Shown in pieces: positions 5,842 through 14,090 of a stretch of DNA of 32,172 nucleotides. Origin of the DNA: a virus; the IMG/VR virus record IMGVR_UViG_3300044646_000709, positions 1 to 32,172 of that record. One strand, written 5' to 3'. The position numbers were made by a program, and so were the translations under genes. The stretch's first letter is position 1; each line of letters starts with the position of its first letter. The notes beneath the pieces were generated by a model. It was not told the DNA's origin and did no database searches. It worked only from the letters and a program-made list of their open reading frames with translations.

Positions 5842-7725
5842 ATGACAACAGAGGAAATTCTCCCCCTGTTAGACAAAATCATAACGGAGTACAAGAAGTA
5901 CGAGGTTAAGAAAAAGTCTGACAAGTTTTACATCCCCGATTTCTACCCGACCTATCAGTCTTGCGTGGAGATGGAGATGAGGCTTCGGATCCACTCCGAT
6001 TACGATGCCTTCCCCGAAAAGTTGTTCCGGGAGAAAGCCCCCAACGAACTCCCTCACGAGTTCAATTATCGGAAGAACATCTACAAGCCCATCACGGTAC
6101 CTTATTTCCATAAGGCCGTAAACATCGCTGGGCGAGTGTGGAACCGGCAGAATTACGAGGTTCGCTTTGAGGACGCTTCCCAGGAAAGGTATTTCAACGA
6201 GGACTATCCTCGCTTTGGTTCGTTGGAGAACTATTTCCAGCAGATTGTGAGCTTTATGACCTTGACCGACCCCAATGCGGTCTTGGCCATTATGCCTACC
6301 GACCTTCAATACTTTGAGGACGGCACCTTCAACGATACTATTGAAACCACGCCTGTGGCCCATTGCTTTCACTCCAAGCGAGTGTGGGGATGGAAGGAGG
6401 GCGAGTATGCCTTCCTAAAGGCCGATTACGGCTCCGAGGTTGAGCATGGCCGTACCAAGACGGATGATGGGTTGGTCTTCTACATCTTTGACAAGAACGA
6501 GATTCAGATAGCCAAGCAAATCGGTAAGAAGGGCGATTACGAGTTTGAGATTGGCCTTTACTATCGCCACAACTTAGGCTATTTGCCTTGCACAAGACTC
6601 GGAGGCATTTCGGTGCAGGAACACGGCGATTACTATTTCCAATCCTTCTATACCCCTGCCATCCCTGCTTTGGACCAAGCCGTGTGCGACTTCAGCACCT
6701 TGCAGATGTCCAAGTTCAGCCACGCTTTCTTGCAGAAGTGGGAATATGTGGATGAGTGCGATAAGTGCAACGGCTCTGGGCAGATTGAGGAGGCGTTAGG
6801 CTTTGAGGAGAAGGTGGCCATCGCTTGTTCTAATTGCGGAGGCTCTGGCACCAAGCGGATGTTCGGGCCGATGTCGGTGTATCAGGTGCAGACCCCGAAC
6901 CGCTTCACGACCGAGGTTGAGACCAAGGTGAACATTCCTCCTGCCGGGTTCATTGAGTTGGATCCGCAAATCCTTGACTTCCTAAACAAGCAAGTCATTA
7001 CCAATATCCAAATGGCCTTTGAATTGTTGTCCATTGATGTAATGAACAACGAGAAGATTTCGGGCCGTGAGACTGCCACCGGTAAGGCTATTGACCGTGA
7101 GGAACTGTATTCCTTCCTACTCCGCTTTGCCAACACCATCTTTGCCGACTATGAGTTCGCTATGGACACGATTGGCAGGATGCGTTATGGGGATGCCTGG
7201 AAGATGCCTGCGGTTCGCTATCCGCAGAACTTTGAGATGCGTACCGATGCGGAGTTGACCGCAGAGATTAAGTTGGCCCCGACCTTTTCCAAGGCGATGT
7301 TGGCCCAGCAATACCTTGACACTCGCTTCCCCATCCAGGAGGAGAAAAGTGCGATAATGAAGTTGAGCGTCCAGGTTGACCCCTTCTTCAATCTTGAAAC
7401 GAGGGATGTCTTGGCGTTGGTTGCTTCGGGCATTGCCCCCAAGTGGAAGGCGATAATGCACTTTGAGTTGGAGTCCTTGATTAAGGAGGCTTTGTCGGAG
7501 AACGAGGAGTTCTTGACGCTGACCTTGGCCGAGCAGAAGGCGGTGTTGATAGAGATGGCCAAGAAGTTGGTGCCAGAGGATGAGGGTTCGTCCAGGATGA
7601 CTCCCCAAAGCGTTATGAACGCACGGACGGCTGTTCCTGCCGCACCAATAGAGGAAGAAGGCGAGGAGGAAGAGGAGGAGGAGGAAGAGGAAGAGGAGGA
7701 AGAGGAGGAGGAGGAAGAATCGTAA
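5842..7725 (+). CDS. Portal protein
   Basis: 627 aa, the size and position expected for a portal, directly before a MuF-like head protein, scaffold and capsid. The C-terminal part (SGRETATGKAIDREELYSFL, then NTIFADYEF) resembles the long-helix region of phage portals. Two CxxCxGxG motifs lie at C306-G313 and C329-G336, like half of a DnaJ zinc domain, which is unusual for a portal. The last ~25 residues are almost only glutamate, coded by GAG/GAA repeats. Predicted role: dodecameric ring at the head vertex for DNA entry and exit. The family call rests mostly on context and length. Confidence 0.75.
   Translation: MTTEEILPLLDKIITEYKKYEVKKKSDKFYIPDFYPTYQSCVEMEMRLRIHSDYDAFPEKLFREKAPNELPHEFNYRKNIYKPITVPYFHKAVNIAGRVWNRQNYEVRFEDASQERYFNEDYPRFGSLENYFQQIVSFMTLTDPNAVLAIMPTDLQYFEDGTFNDTIETTPVAHCFHSKRVWGWKEGEYAFLKADYGSEVEHGRTKTDDGLVFYIFDKNEIQIAKQIGKKGDYEFEIGLYYRHNLGYLPCTRLGGISVQEHGDYYFQSFYTPAIPALDQAVCDFSTLQMSKFSHAFLQKWEYVDECDKCNGSGQIEEALGFEEKVAIACSNCGGSGTKRMFGPMSVYQVQTPNRFTTEVETKVNIPPAGFIELDPQILDFLNKQVITNIQMAFELLSIDVMNNEKISGRETATGKAIDREELYSFLLRFANTIFADYEFAMDTIGRMRYGDAWKMPAVRYPQNFEMRTDAELTAEIKLAPTFSKAMLAQQYLDTRFPIQEEKSAIMKLSVQVDPFFNLETRDVLALVASGIAPKWKAIMHFELESLIKEALSENEEFLTLTLAEQKAVLIEMAKKLVPEDEGSSRMTPQSVMNARTAVPAAPIEEEGEEEEEEEEEEEEEEEEEEES
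7659..7719 (+). repeat. Low-complexity GAG/GAA tract coding poly-Glu
   Basis: An almost purely purine run of GAG and GAA codons at the 3' end of the portal gene gives an acidic tail. Mixed GAG/GAA codon use argues for selection on the protein, though the tract could vary in length by slippage. Confidence 0.85.
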
Positions 7726-7726
7726 T

Positions 7727-8533
7727 ATGACTTTAGGGCAAATTCAGTCCAAGAAGCAGAAGAACTTGGACACGATTGGCGAGGAGTTTGGCAAGCAGGT
7801 GGAGGAATCGCAGAACGAGATTCTGCCTCTTATCATTGCCCTGCTCGCTTTATTCAGTTACGACAAGAACGGCAATATATCTTTTGACACGGCCAATTAC
7901 GCTCGTGTCAATGCCTTTATGGATGGAGTGGATGGGGCCGTTGCCGGGAGCAAGTATTTTGATGCCTTGGTCTTCTTGATGGACAAGGTGGATGCCCAGG
8001 CCGAACTTACCAGAGAGATGTACCGCAAGATGGGCCTTGACCCTGATGCGGTTTCCGGCATTGATTACGAGGCCCAAGCAACCTCTATGCTTGAGGACTT
8101 GACGAACTTTAAGTCGGGCTTTTCAACGGCCTTGAGGAACTTTATCCTTGCGTCTATTGCCTCTGGCTCTGACCGAACCGCTTTGGAGGAGGGCATTGCC
8201 CAAATCGTGAAAGGGGGTGCTGGAAAAAAGGGGTTGCTCTTTGACACGGCCACGCTTACGGCTGACACGATGTTTGCGGTCATTGACCGCTCCTTCACCT
8301 TTGCGATGGGCGAGGCTTTGGGCATTAAGAAATACTTGTACGCAGGAGGCTTAATAAACGATTCTCGGCCATTTTGTGTGGCGAGGGATGGTAAGGTATT
8401 CACGAAGGAAGAAGTGCGCTCCTGGGGCAAATTAGGGGATTGGAAGGGCAAGATTGTCGGCACCGATGAATCCACCATTTTTATCTACTTGGGAGGCTAT
8501 CGTTGCAGGCATTGGCTTGTCCCTCAAGTTTAG
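7727..8533 (+). CDS. MuF-like minor head protein
   Basis: 268 aa. The C-terminus has the classic Mu F / SPP1 gp7 pattern: GG-I-DSRPFC (D212 to C217) with R-GK-F following, and GGYRCRHWLVP at the very end (about 256-266). The N-terminal two thirds are helical. It begins one base after the portal stop, the standard place for this family. Known relatives bind the portal and are packaged in small numbers in the head. No toxin or nuclease domain is fused at the C-terminus. Confidence 0.85.
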   Translation: MTLGQIQSKKQKNLDTIGEEFGKQVEESQNEILPLIIALLALFSYDKNGNISFDTANYARVNAFMDGVDGAVAGSKYFDALVFLMDKVDAQAELTREMYRKMGLDPDAVSGIDYEAQATSMLEDLTNFKSGFSTALRNFILASIASGSDRTALEEGIAQIVKGGAGKKGLLFDTATLTADTMFAVIDRSFTFAMGEALGIKKYLYAGGLINDSRPFCVARDGKVFTKEEVRSWGKLGDWKGKIVGTDESTIFIYLGGYRCRHWLVPQV

Positions 8534-8549
8534 TTTGCCCATTATTGTT

Positions 8550-8557
8550 TATATTTG
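8550..8557 (+). promoter_or_regulatory. -7 box TATATTTG for the scaffold/capsid genes
   Basis: A perfect TAnnTTTG lies in the 57-base gap after the MuF-like gene. A 33-base G-free leader (AAACCTAAAACCTAAACC type) connects it to the ATG at 8591. Confidence 0.7.
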
Positions 8558-8590
8558 CGGTACAAACCTAAAACCTAAACCTTTAACCTT

Positions 8591-8956
8591 ATGAACGAAA
8601 GAATTACAGGACGATGCGTCCCTGTTCTCCGTGCGGATGGAGAGCAGATTCTCGTGACCATTGCGGTTGCGCAGAACACCGAGTTTCTCAAAAAGTACGG
8701 TATGCGTATTCTTGACGAAACGATGCTCCACGCCAAGCCCGAAACCTTCTCGGCTTCTATCCCGGAATTGCCTAAGCGCAGACCGATGTTGGTGGCCCAA
8801 GAGCCTGTGGCCGTTGTTTCAACGCAGGAGTTTATGGACCAAACCCCCGAAGTCCCTGCCGATGAAGAGGTGTTTGAGCAAGAGGTAGCGACCGAAGAGG
8901 AGCAGGCCGAGATTCCAACCGAAGAAACCACAACCACTAAAACCCGTAGAAAATGA
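8591..8956 (+). CDS. Small acidic head-assembly protein (hypothetical)
   Basis: 121 aa. A short ordered N-terminus (about residues 1-60) precedes a Pro/Glu-rich, probably disordered acidic tail that ends in a basic TKTRRK. I do not recognise the family. Its stop overlaps the scaffold start (ATGA at 8953-8956), and the position between minor head protein and scaffold suggests a role in procapsid assembly. A head-to-tail or decoration function cannot be excluded. Confidence 0.65.
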   Translation: MNERITGRCVPVLRADGEQILVTIAVAQNTEFLKKYGMRILDETMLHAKPETFSASIPELPKRRPMLVAQEPVAVVSTQEFMDQTPEVPADEEVFEQEVATEEEQAEIPTEETTTTKTRRK

Positions 8957-9768
8957 GCATAGACTCCAAAGAGATGGCCAAATGGCTGTTTGACCAAGAG
9001 AAGGATTTTGAAAGCCTTGACCAATTCAAGGAGGAACTCGCCAAGAAATATGTCGCTCGTGAGGTGGCCGTTGATGACGAGGACATTCGCAACAAGGTAA
9101 CGGGCAAGACGCTCGGAAGCCTTGAGACCAAGTTCAAGCGTGCCTTTAACCTCACCGAGGACGATGTGAAGGGGAAGAAGTTGTCGGATTTGTTTGAGGT
9201 TGCCCAGCAGCGCATTCAAGCTCAAGTGGATGAGCTGAAAACTCAAGCCCAAAACAGCGGTAAGGACGATGAGGCTTACAAGGCTCAACTCGCTGAATTG
9301 AAAAGGCAGAAGGGCGAGTACGAAACCTTGGCCGGGGAGTTGACGCAGAAGTTGGAGCAGAAGGAGGTGGAGTCGCAGAAGGCCATTGAGAATTACATTG
9401 TGAACCAAGAGGTTATGAAGATTAAGGCCAATGTGCCTTGGAGCGATTCGGTCAATTCCCTTGCGAAGAAGGGCTTTGACATAGAATTGAATGAAAAGTA
9501 TATCTTTGCATTGTCGGATGGGAAGTTGACGGTGACGGATAAGCAAGGCAACCAAATCAAGAATGATAAGGGGACTGCGTATCTTTCGCCCGAAGAGTTG
9601 GTAAGGAGTGAGGCCGAGAAGGCTCAAATGCTCAAGAAAGCAGGAGATGCCGGTAAGCAAGACACGCCTCCAGTTCGGACTTCTTCTTCCAGCAAGGAAG
9701 GTACTCGTGGTGAGCGTTTTCTTCACCCAAGGGCCATAAAGCATAGAGAAGAACTGAACGCACGATGA
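8953..9768 (+). CDS. Capsid scaffolding protein
   Basis: 271 aa, very rich in Lys and Glu, with a long predicted coiled coil at roughly 85-160 (repeated LAELKRQKGEYETL-type heptads) and a basic, Ser-rich C-terminal end. This composition and the position immediately before the capsid gene are typical of phage scaffolds, which guide capsid assembly inside the procapsid and then leave. No protease motif is visible. A 406-aa open frame on the opposite strand here is a shadow of the codon bias. Confidence 0.75.
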   Translation: MSIDSKEMAKWLFDQEKDFESLDQFKEELAKKYVAREVAVDDEDIRNKVTGKTLGSLETKFKRAFNLTEDDVKGKKLSDLFEVAQQRIQAQVDELKTQAQNSGKDDEAYKAQLAELKRQKGEYETLAGELTQKLEQKEVESQKAIENYIVNQEVMKIKANVPWSDSVNSLAKKGFDIELNEKYIFALSDGKLTVTDKQGNQIKNDKGTAYLSPEELVRSEAEKAQMLKKAGDAGKQDTPPVRTSSSSKEGTRGERFLHPRAIKHREELNAR

Positions 9769-9838
9769 TGTGTCAAGAGGGACAATAAGCCTCATGGTGC
9801 CTGGCTTGGCAAGAAATAGCCGACAAATCTTTATTTCA

Positions 9839-9851
9839 TTTTAACAAAATG
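9839..9851 (+). promoter_or_regulatory. Start leader TTTTAACAAAATG of the capsid gene
   Basis: Identical over 13 bases to the leader at 838-850. The 80-base gap upstream (9769-9848) has no TAnnTTTG box, so the capsid gene is probably transcribed from the 8550 promoter and boosted at translation. Confidence 0.55.
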
Positions 9852-10910
9852 TCATACGCTTTTAATTCCTTCGTATCGTGTCCGAACATTCAGGAGCGGT
9901 TGGATGCAGGCTATTTCAATGCCGACCCAACGATGTTCCCCGGACACATCAATACCCTTCGTGCGGTCACAAGCCCCATGAACGAATCGGGTATTCTCCA
10001 AAACCAAATTGACACCAAGAACGGCCACTATCGCCAAGTTGAGGTTGTCTATCAGCCAAGGATGACTGATAGCACCACTTCAAGCTCTGCGACTTTGAAC
10101 TGTGCTGCTGGTCCTGAATTTGGTGAAACCTCACGGGTTTACAACATTGACCCCAACACCGGTGCATCTCGCCGTTGGTCTATCGGCCTGGACGATTTGG
10201 CTCCTCGTTGTGAAAATGACGAGTCCTACATCGCTCGCCAGTTGGCCATGCATATGCAGGCTATCAAGCGGTACATGAACCAAGAGGCCGTTACCTTCAT
10301 TGGGACGAACAATGGTTCGTTTGCTGCCAATCCTGGTAGCACCGTTCCTTCGGGCAATCTGTTGATTACTCGGACCAAGGCTCAAAACGTATCTTACGTT
10401 TATGCCGATGACTTCATGTCCGATGTGATTTATCAGTATCAGTTGGCCGAGGCTTGGGACCGCCCCATCATCATCGGTGGTGAGCTTGTCCAGAAGTACA
10501 TGACCGCATTGAAATCTCATTGCTGTGCAACGGTGAACGTTGACCTTCAGCAAATGATGAACTCCGATGCTCAGTCGTATTTCTTCTTTGAGCCTCGCAT
10601 TGGTGCTGCCCAGGGCAACGCTAACGGCTTCGCATTCCTCGCCCCAGGCGGTGTGCAGATGATCCGTTACAACGCCTTCCGTGGTGCTGACGGCATCCGT
10701 GTAATTGATGACCAATCCATCAAGAAGGGTACGATTTCCGACCCCGAAACCGGCTTGGAATTTGATTACTATGCTCAGCTGGATTGTAACCAATGGAAGT
10801 TCTTCATGGGTCTTTCCTACAAGTTCGTGACGCTTCCTTCTGATGTGTTCTTCTTGAACGATCAGCTCCGTGGCGTGAATTACATCTTTGAAGGTACTGT
10901 GAACAACTAA
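9849..10910 (+). CDS. Major capsid protein
   Basis: 353 aa, beginning MSYAFNSFVSCPNIQERLDAG. It directly follows the scaffold and is followed by a strong terminator, the usual arrangement for the most abundant virion protein. The alternation of helical (ENDESYIARQLAMHMQAIKRYMN) and beta-rich segments suits an HK97-like fold, but I cannot confirm the fold from motifs. There is no cleavage-site signal. Codon use is biased and regular, as for a highly expressed gene. Confidence 0.8.
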   Translation: MSYAFNSFVSCPNIQERLDAGYFNADPTMFPGHINTLRAVTSPMNESGILQNQIDTKNGHYRQVEVVYQPRMTDSTTSSSATLNCAAGPEFGETSRVYNIDPNTGASRRWSIGLDDLAPRCENDESYIARQLAMHMQAIKRYMNQEAVTFIGTNNGSFAANPGSTVPSGNLLITRTKAQNVSYVYADDFMSDVIYQYQLAEAWDRPIIIGGELVQKYMTALKSHCCATVNVDLQQMMNSDAQSYFFFEPRIGAAQGNANGFAFLAPGGVQMIRYNAFRGADGIRVIDDQSIKKGTISDPETGLEFDYYAQLDCNQWKFFMGLSYKFVTLPSDVFFLNDQLRGVNYIFEGTVNN

Positions 10911-10933
10911 TCCTTCGGGTTGTATGCGACAAG

Positions 10934-10966
10934 AAGGGGGTGCGAAAGCATCCCCTTTTTTGTTTT
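10934..10966 (+). terminator. Intrinsic terminator after the capsid gene
   Basis: A 10-bp stem pairs 10934-10943 with 10948-10957 (one G-U pair) and is closed by a GAAA tetraloop (C-GAAA-G, 10943-10948). The downstream arm runs into a T-rich tract that ends inside the next promoter box. Confidence 0.9.
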
Positions 10967-10973
10967 ACCTTTG
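10966..10973 (+). promoter_or_regulatory. -7 box TACCTTTG, leaderless start
   Basis: A perfect box four bases before the ATG at 10978. With initiation about five bases after the final G, the predicted first transcribed base is the A of the start codon. It is fused to the capsid terminator in the same way as at 1447-1491. Confidence 0.75.
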
Positions 10974-10977
10974 TCTT

Positions 10978-11985
10978 ATGAGTAATTGTTGGGATAATTT
11001 AATCGGCATTCGTGGGCTTTGTCCTGCGGATGCACCGCCCATTAGTGGCCTTTATATCAACGACCTAACGGGCATAAGCCTCCGTGACCTTGACGCTGGC
11101 GTGAACGAGGAGGACAAGACCGCCTATACGCTTATTGAGCGCAAGATTGACCAAGCGGCCAATATGCTGAAAGCGGAGTCTTTGGCTTATTTGCAGAGCC
11201 GTTGGAATTACACGACCTCTGCCTTCAATGGGGACTTAGGCTTCTATGGAGAGTCCGTTGAGGCGTTGCCTGCTGCTTCGGTCTGGAGGGGCATAGGAAT
11301 GCGTTATCGCCAGGTTGATTACATCTCCGTCACCATTTCTTCTATCAGCCTGTTGCTCCCAAGTTCGGGCGTTGTGCCGGTGAGGGTTGTTGATTTGCGA
11401 ACGGGAGCGACCTTGGACACCTTTAATATCACCTCGGTAGCCAATGCGGTTACGAGGGTAGTGATCAACAAGACCTATCAATCCAACGGTCAGATGTTGA
11501 ACCTGGCCGTCCTTTACAATGCGACCTCGGTGGCTTCCTTCCAAACGGGCTTGTACCCGACCTATGGATGCGGTGGATGTGGCAGGAATTATCGTTGGAC
11601 GGAGAATATGTTGGAGAGAGCTATTGAGATACCAACGAGTGCGCCTTTGCTTGACTTGAACATAAGCGGAGGAGCCTTCACGGGAGGCTTGAGCGTTCAG
11701 TATCAGGTCGCTTGCAGCTTTGATTCGCTCTTGTGCGCTCATGTTACGCAACTCGGCTATCCTTTGCTTTACAAGGCTGGGATGTTGCTATTGAAGGAGA
11801 TGGAGTTCTCCAAGCGTTTGAATGGCGTGATTGTCTTTAACCGGGACATGAACCAAGAGTTGTCCAACTATTACCAAGCCCAATACGACCAATATATGCA
11901 ACGATACTTTGAGCAGGCGAACTTGCCAGAGGACGGTTGTTTTTCGTGCAGGCAGAGGGTTAGACAAGCTTCTCGCATACCTTAA
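10978..11985 (+). CDS. Virion protein, probable neck/head-tail region
   Basis: 335 aa from ATG 10978; the open frame back to 10924 runs through the terminator and is not used. The N-terminus (CWDNLIGIRGLC, then SGLYINDLTGISL) resembles a conserved but uncharacterised protein I associate with Bacteroidetes phages and prophages. A Cys-rich patch GCGGCGRNY lies in the middle and CFSC near the end. It follows the capsid gene, where adaptor or neck genes usually lie. Function is inferred from position only. Confidence 0.65.
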   Translation: MSNCWDNLIGIRGLCPADAPPISGLYINDLTGISLRDLDAGVNEEDKTAYTLIERKIDQAANMLKAESLAYLQSRWNYTTSAFNGDLGFYGESVEALPAASVWRGIGMRYRQVDYISVTISSISLLLPSSGVVPVRVVDLRTGATLDTFNITSVANAVTRVVINKTYQSNGQMLNLAVLYNATSVASFQTGLYPTYGCGGCGRNYRWTENMLERAIEIPTSAPLLDLNISGGAFTGGLSVQYQVACSFDSLLCAHVTQLGYPLLYKAGMLLLKEMEFSKRLNGVIVFNRDMNQELSNYYQAQYDQYMQRYFEQANLPEDGCFSCRQRVRQASRIP

Positions 11986-11989
11986 AGAG

Positions 11990-12439
11990 GTGGATATTAA
12001 GGATTACATACAAAAACTTGAAACGCAGAAGTCTTCCTTGGCAAGGCACTTGGCTTCATCGCTTAACGAGGCGGCTCCGCAAACGCAAGAGCAAGAGGTT
12101 TTGCCGAGGATTTTTGAGAAGGGTCTGAAGCCCGATTTGGCCAAGATTGGGAGCTATAAGAGCGACAAGTACAAGGCGGTCCGAAGGAAGGCGGGGCTTC
12201 AAGTAGCCTTTATTGACATGAAGTTCACGGGCGATTTGAAATCCGAGTTCAGCACTCCCAAGAAGAACTTGATTGGCTCCAAGCCCAAGGTTGAGTTTAT
12301 GGTTGTGAGCGAGTTGAACACCAAGAAAGTTGTTGACAATGAAGCCCGTAGAGGCACTATCTTTGGGTTGGCGAGCAAGGAAAAGGCTTATTTCGTTGAC
12401 CTACTGACCAAGTTATTCTTTAGCAAAGTATTCAAATGA
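11990..12439 (+). CDS. Hypothetical head-tail connection protein
   Basis: About 149 aa if it starts at GTG 11990, four bases after the previous stop; the frame is open back to a TTG at 11909 inside the upstream gene, which is less likely. No ATG is available at the 5' end, so the start is uncertain. The protein is Lys-rich and mostly helical. I do not recognise it. Its place between a neck-type gene and the 12436 gene, with a 4-base overlap to the latter, suggests head-tail joining. Confidence 0.6.
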   Translation: MDIKDYIQKLETQKSSLARHLASSLNEAAPQTQEQEVLPRIFEKGLKPDLAKIGSYKSDKYKAVRRKAGLQVAFIDMKFTGDLKSEFSTPKKNLIGSKPKVEFMVVSELNTKKVVDNEARRGTIFGLASKEKAYFVDLLTKLFFSKVFK

Positions 12440-12996
12440 TAGCGACCCAGGTTATTGACGAGATATTCACTCGCTTGAATGCTTACAAGTTGGTGAGGCA
12501 CACGGGCTTTGCTGAGTTATTACCCGATAGGGACGGCAAGGTTATCCCTGCTATCTATTGCAACAATGGCGATTACAAGCACGTTGTGGACGATTACGAT
12601 TGGAGCGAGGGCATTGCCTACATCCGTTACAATGGAAAGGAGCGTGCAGAGGTTACGGACGAGAACAACTTTATTGGGTGCCAGGACTTGCTCCGCATCG
12701 TTTATCCGTTGACCTTGGTGATTATCGGCAAGCGTAAGGGCAAGCGTCCTTACGAGGTCGCATCGCTCGTTCAGAGCAAGATTAGCGGTATGTACGAGGC
12801 TTTGGCCACGACTGTCGGTGCGGTGAGCATTGATGTCACTTCCATTACGGCCAATTACTCCATCAAGGAGAACCTTGACACCGAGTTTGAGGGGGCGAAG
12901 GTTGTATGGGACACGGCCTTGTATATGATTGCCTTGGATTTGGAGGTGGAGGTGATTGGTGATGCGTCTTGCCTAAACACCGAAGAACCTTGTTAA
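12436..12996 (+). CDS. Hypothetical tail-completion protein
   Basis: 186 aa, starting in a 4-base overlap with the gene before. The mix of an N-terminal helix (QVIDEIFTRLNAYK), several beta strands and a C-terminal strand-rich part, together with its size and position, would suit a tail terminator or head-tail joining protein. There is no motif I can name. It ends just before a new promoter, which marks the end of this small operon. Confidence 0.65.
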   Translation: MIATQVIDEIFTRLNAYKLVRHTGFAELLPDRDGKVIPAIYCNNGDYKHVVDDYDWSEGIAYIRYNGKERAEVTDENNFIGCQDLLRIVYPLTLVIIGKRKGKRPYEVASLVQSKISGMYEALATTVGAVSIDVTSITANYSIKENLDTEFEGAKVVWDTALYMIALDLEVEVIGDASCLNTEEPC

Positions 12997-13001
12997 ATTT
13001 G
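12994..13001 (+). promoter_or_regulatory. -7 box TAAATTTG for the appendage genes
   Basis: A perfect TAnnTTTG overlaps the stop codon of the 12436 gene. TTG at 12969-12971 is 22 bases upstream, within the known spacing. The G-poor leader TGTCTTAAACCTTAAACC follows to the ATG at 13020. Confidence 0.75.
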
Positions 13002-13019
13002 TGTCTTAAACCTTAAACC

Positions 13020-13574
13020 ATGCCAATAGAAACAAGGGCCAGCCTGGATGCTTCTTCCAATGTTGTTCGTACTGAATCAACTATCGGAGCGAATACCGCA
13101 AAGCGTATTGGCGATTTATTTGTTGCCTTATCGGATTCTGCCGTCTTGCTTGCCGAGCGAGGCTATGTGAGTGCTTCTTCAAAGAACCCTGTTACTTTCA
13201 CTCCTGCCGCTGCTGACACTCCCGAAAAGTTGACCTATACAATGGCCTTGGTTCTTGAGGGGGCATACAACACGGCCTTTGAGTCAAGCCCCTCCGTGAG
13301 TTGGAATGGCGATGCGGCTATTGCTTATCGTGTGAGTGCTATGGTTAACTTTGATGGCCCAAACAGCAAGGAATACTATTTCTACATCGCAAAGGATGGC
13401 GTTATTGACGAAACAACAAAAGTGTCCGTCCATTTGAGTTCACCTAACCCTCACTCCATCTCTTTGGAGTTGTTTTCCCAAGGGGCGCATACTTACGAGA
13501 TTTACATTGAGGAGAAAGGTGGCACAGACCCCATTGACATCATTAACGCCCAACTGAACTTAATGTCGCTTTAA
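13020..13574 (+). CDS. Virion appendage protein (hypothetical)
   Basis: 184 aa. The N-terminal 45 residues are helical (NTAKRIGDLFVALSDSAVLL), followed by a beta-rich domain with alternating hydrophobic strands, a layout common for trimeric fibre-linked proteins. I cannot assign a family. It is the first gene under the 12994 promoter, overlaps the next by one base, and lies three genes upstream of the holin, so a tail-tip or baseplate role is likely. Confidence 0.6.
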   Translation: MPIETRASLDASSNVVRTESTIGANTAKRIGDLFVALSDSAVLLAERGYVSASSKNPVTFTPAAADTPEKLTYTMALVLEGAYNTAFESSPSVSWNGDAAIAYRVSAMVNFDGPNSKEYYFYIAKDGVIDETTKVSVHLSSPNPHSISLELFSQGAHTYEIYIEEKGGTDPIDIINAQLNLMSL

Positions 13575-14089
13575 TGGCTCTTCAAAGGCTCACATCGTTT
13601 TCGTTCGGGCAGAGGCTCTTGACCTTGAATTATGGAGGCACGGAGGTCTATTATGTCCCCTATGCCCATTTAATATCCTTTGAGTACGACCCCACGAACT
13701 TAGACCCCAAGGTTTACATCTATTTGCACGGCACGCTTGACAATGTGTTGTCGGTATCTCAATCCGAACTCATTGCGTTGGGGAGCAGCATTAGTGCGTT
13801 CTTGGCCTCGTTGCAGGGTGCGGTGATAAATCAGTTGTTTTGGTTTGATATATGGGCCAACTTTATGGCTCGTGCCACGGCTGGGTCTGCTCTTGCTCCC
13901 GAACTCGTAAGCACTTGCGGTCGGTATTTCCGATACGAATTGAATCCTCCTCTGGTACCTACGGCCACGGAGGACTATGCCGACTTTTGGTATTTCAATC
14001 AGCGGTGCGACAACGATAGTGCTACCGTGAAAGAGGTTGTTTCCTATAATTGCATCTTAACTCGTTTTTCAATCTTAAATCCAAATTAA
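13574..14089 (+). CDS. Appendage protein with N-terminal domain shared with the 15358 gene
   Basis: 171 aa. The first ~80 residues (MAL-LT-SF-L-Y-G-YY-Y-IS-E-D-T-KV-IYL-GTLD-VS-L-ALG-AF-A-L) are clearly homologous to the whole 84-aa product at 15358. The remaining ~90 residues are aromatic-rich with three cysteines. The two copies flank the lectin-like fibre gene, so this domain may be the module that docks the fibre. No known family recognised. Confidence 0.65.
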   Translation: MALQRLTSFSFGQRLLTLNYGGTEVYYVPYAHLISFEYDPTNLDPKVYIYLHGTLDNVLSVSQSELIALGSSISAFLASLQGAVINQLFWFDIWANFMARATAGSALAPELVSTCGRYFRYELNPPLVPTATEDYADFWYFNQRCDNDSATVKEVVSYNCILTRFSILNPN

Positions 14090-14090
14090 A

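Noticed and set aside
8575-9795. 406-aa open frame on the minus strand
   Set aside because: It lies fully opposite the 8591 and 8953 genes, which have overlapping starts, a promoter and typical scaffold composition. The long antisense frame is a by-product of codon bias and its Leu/Ser-rich protein has no recognisable features.
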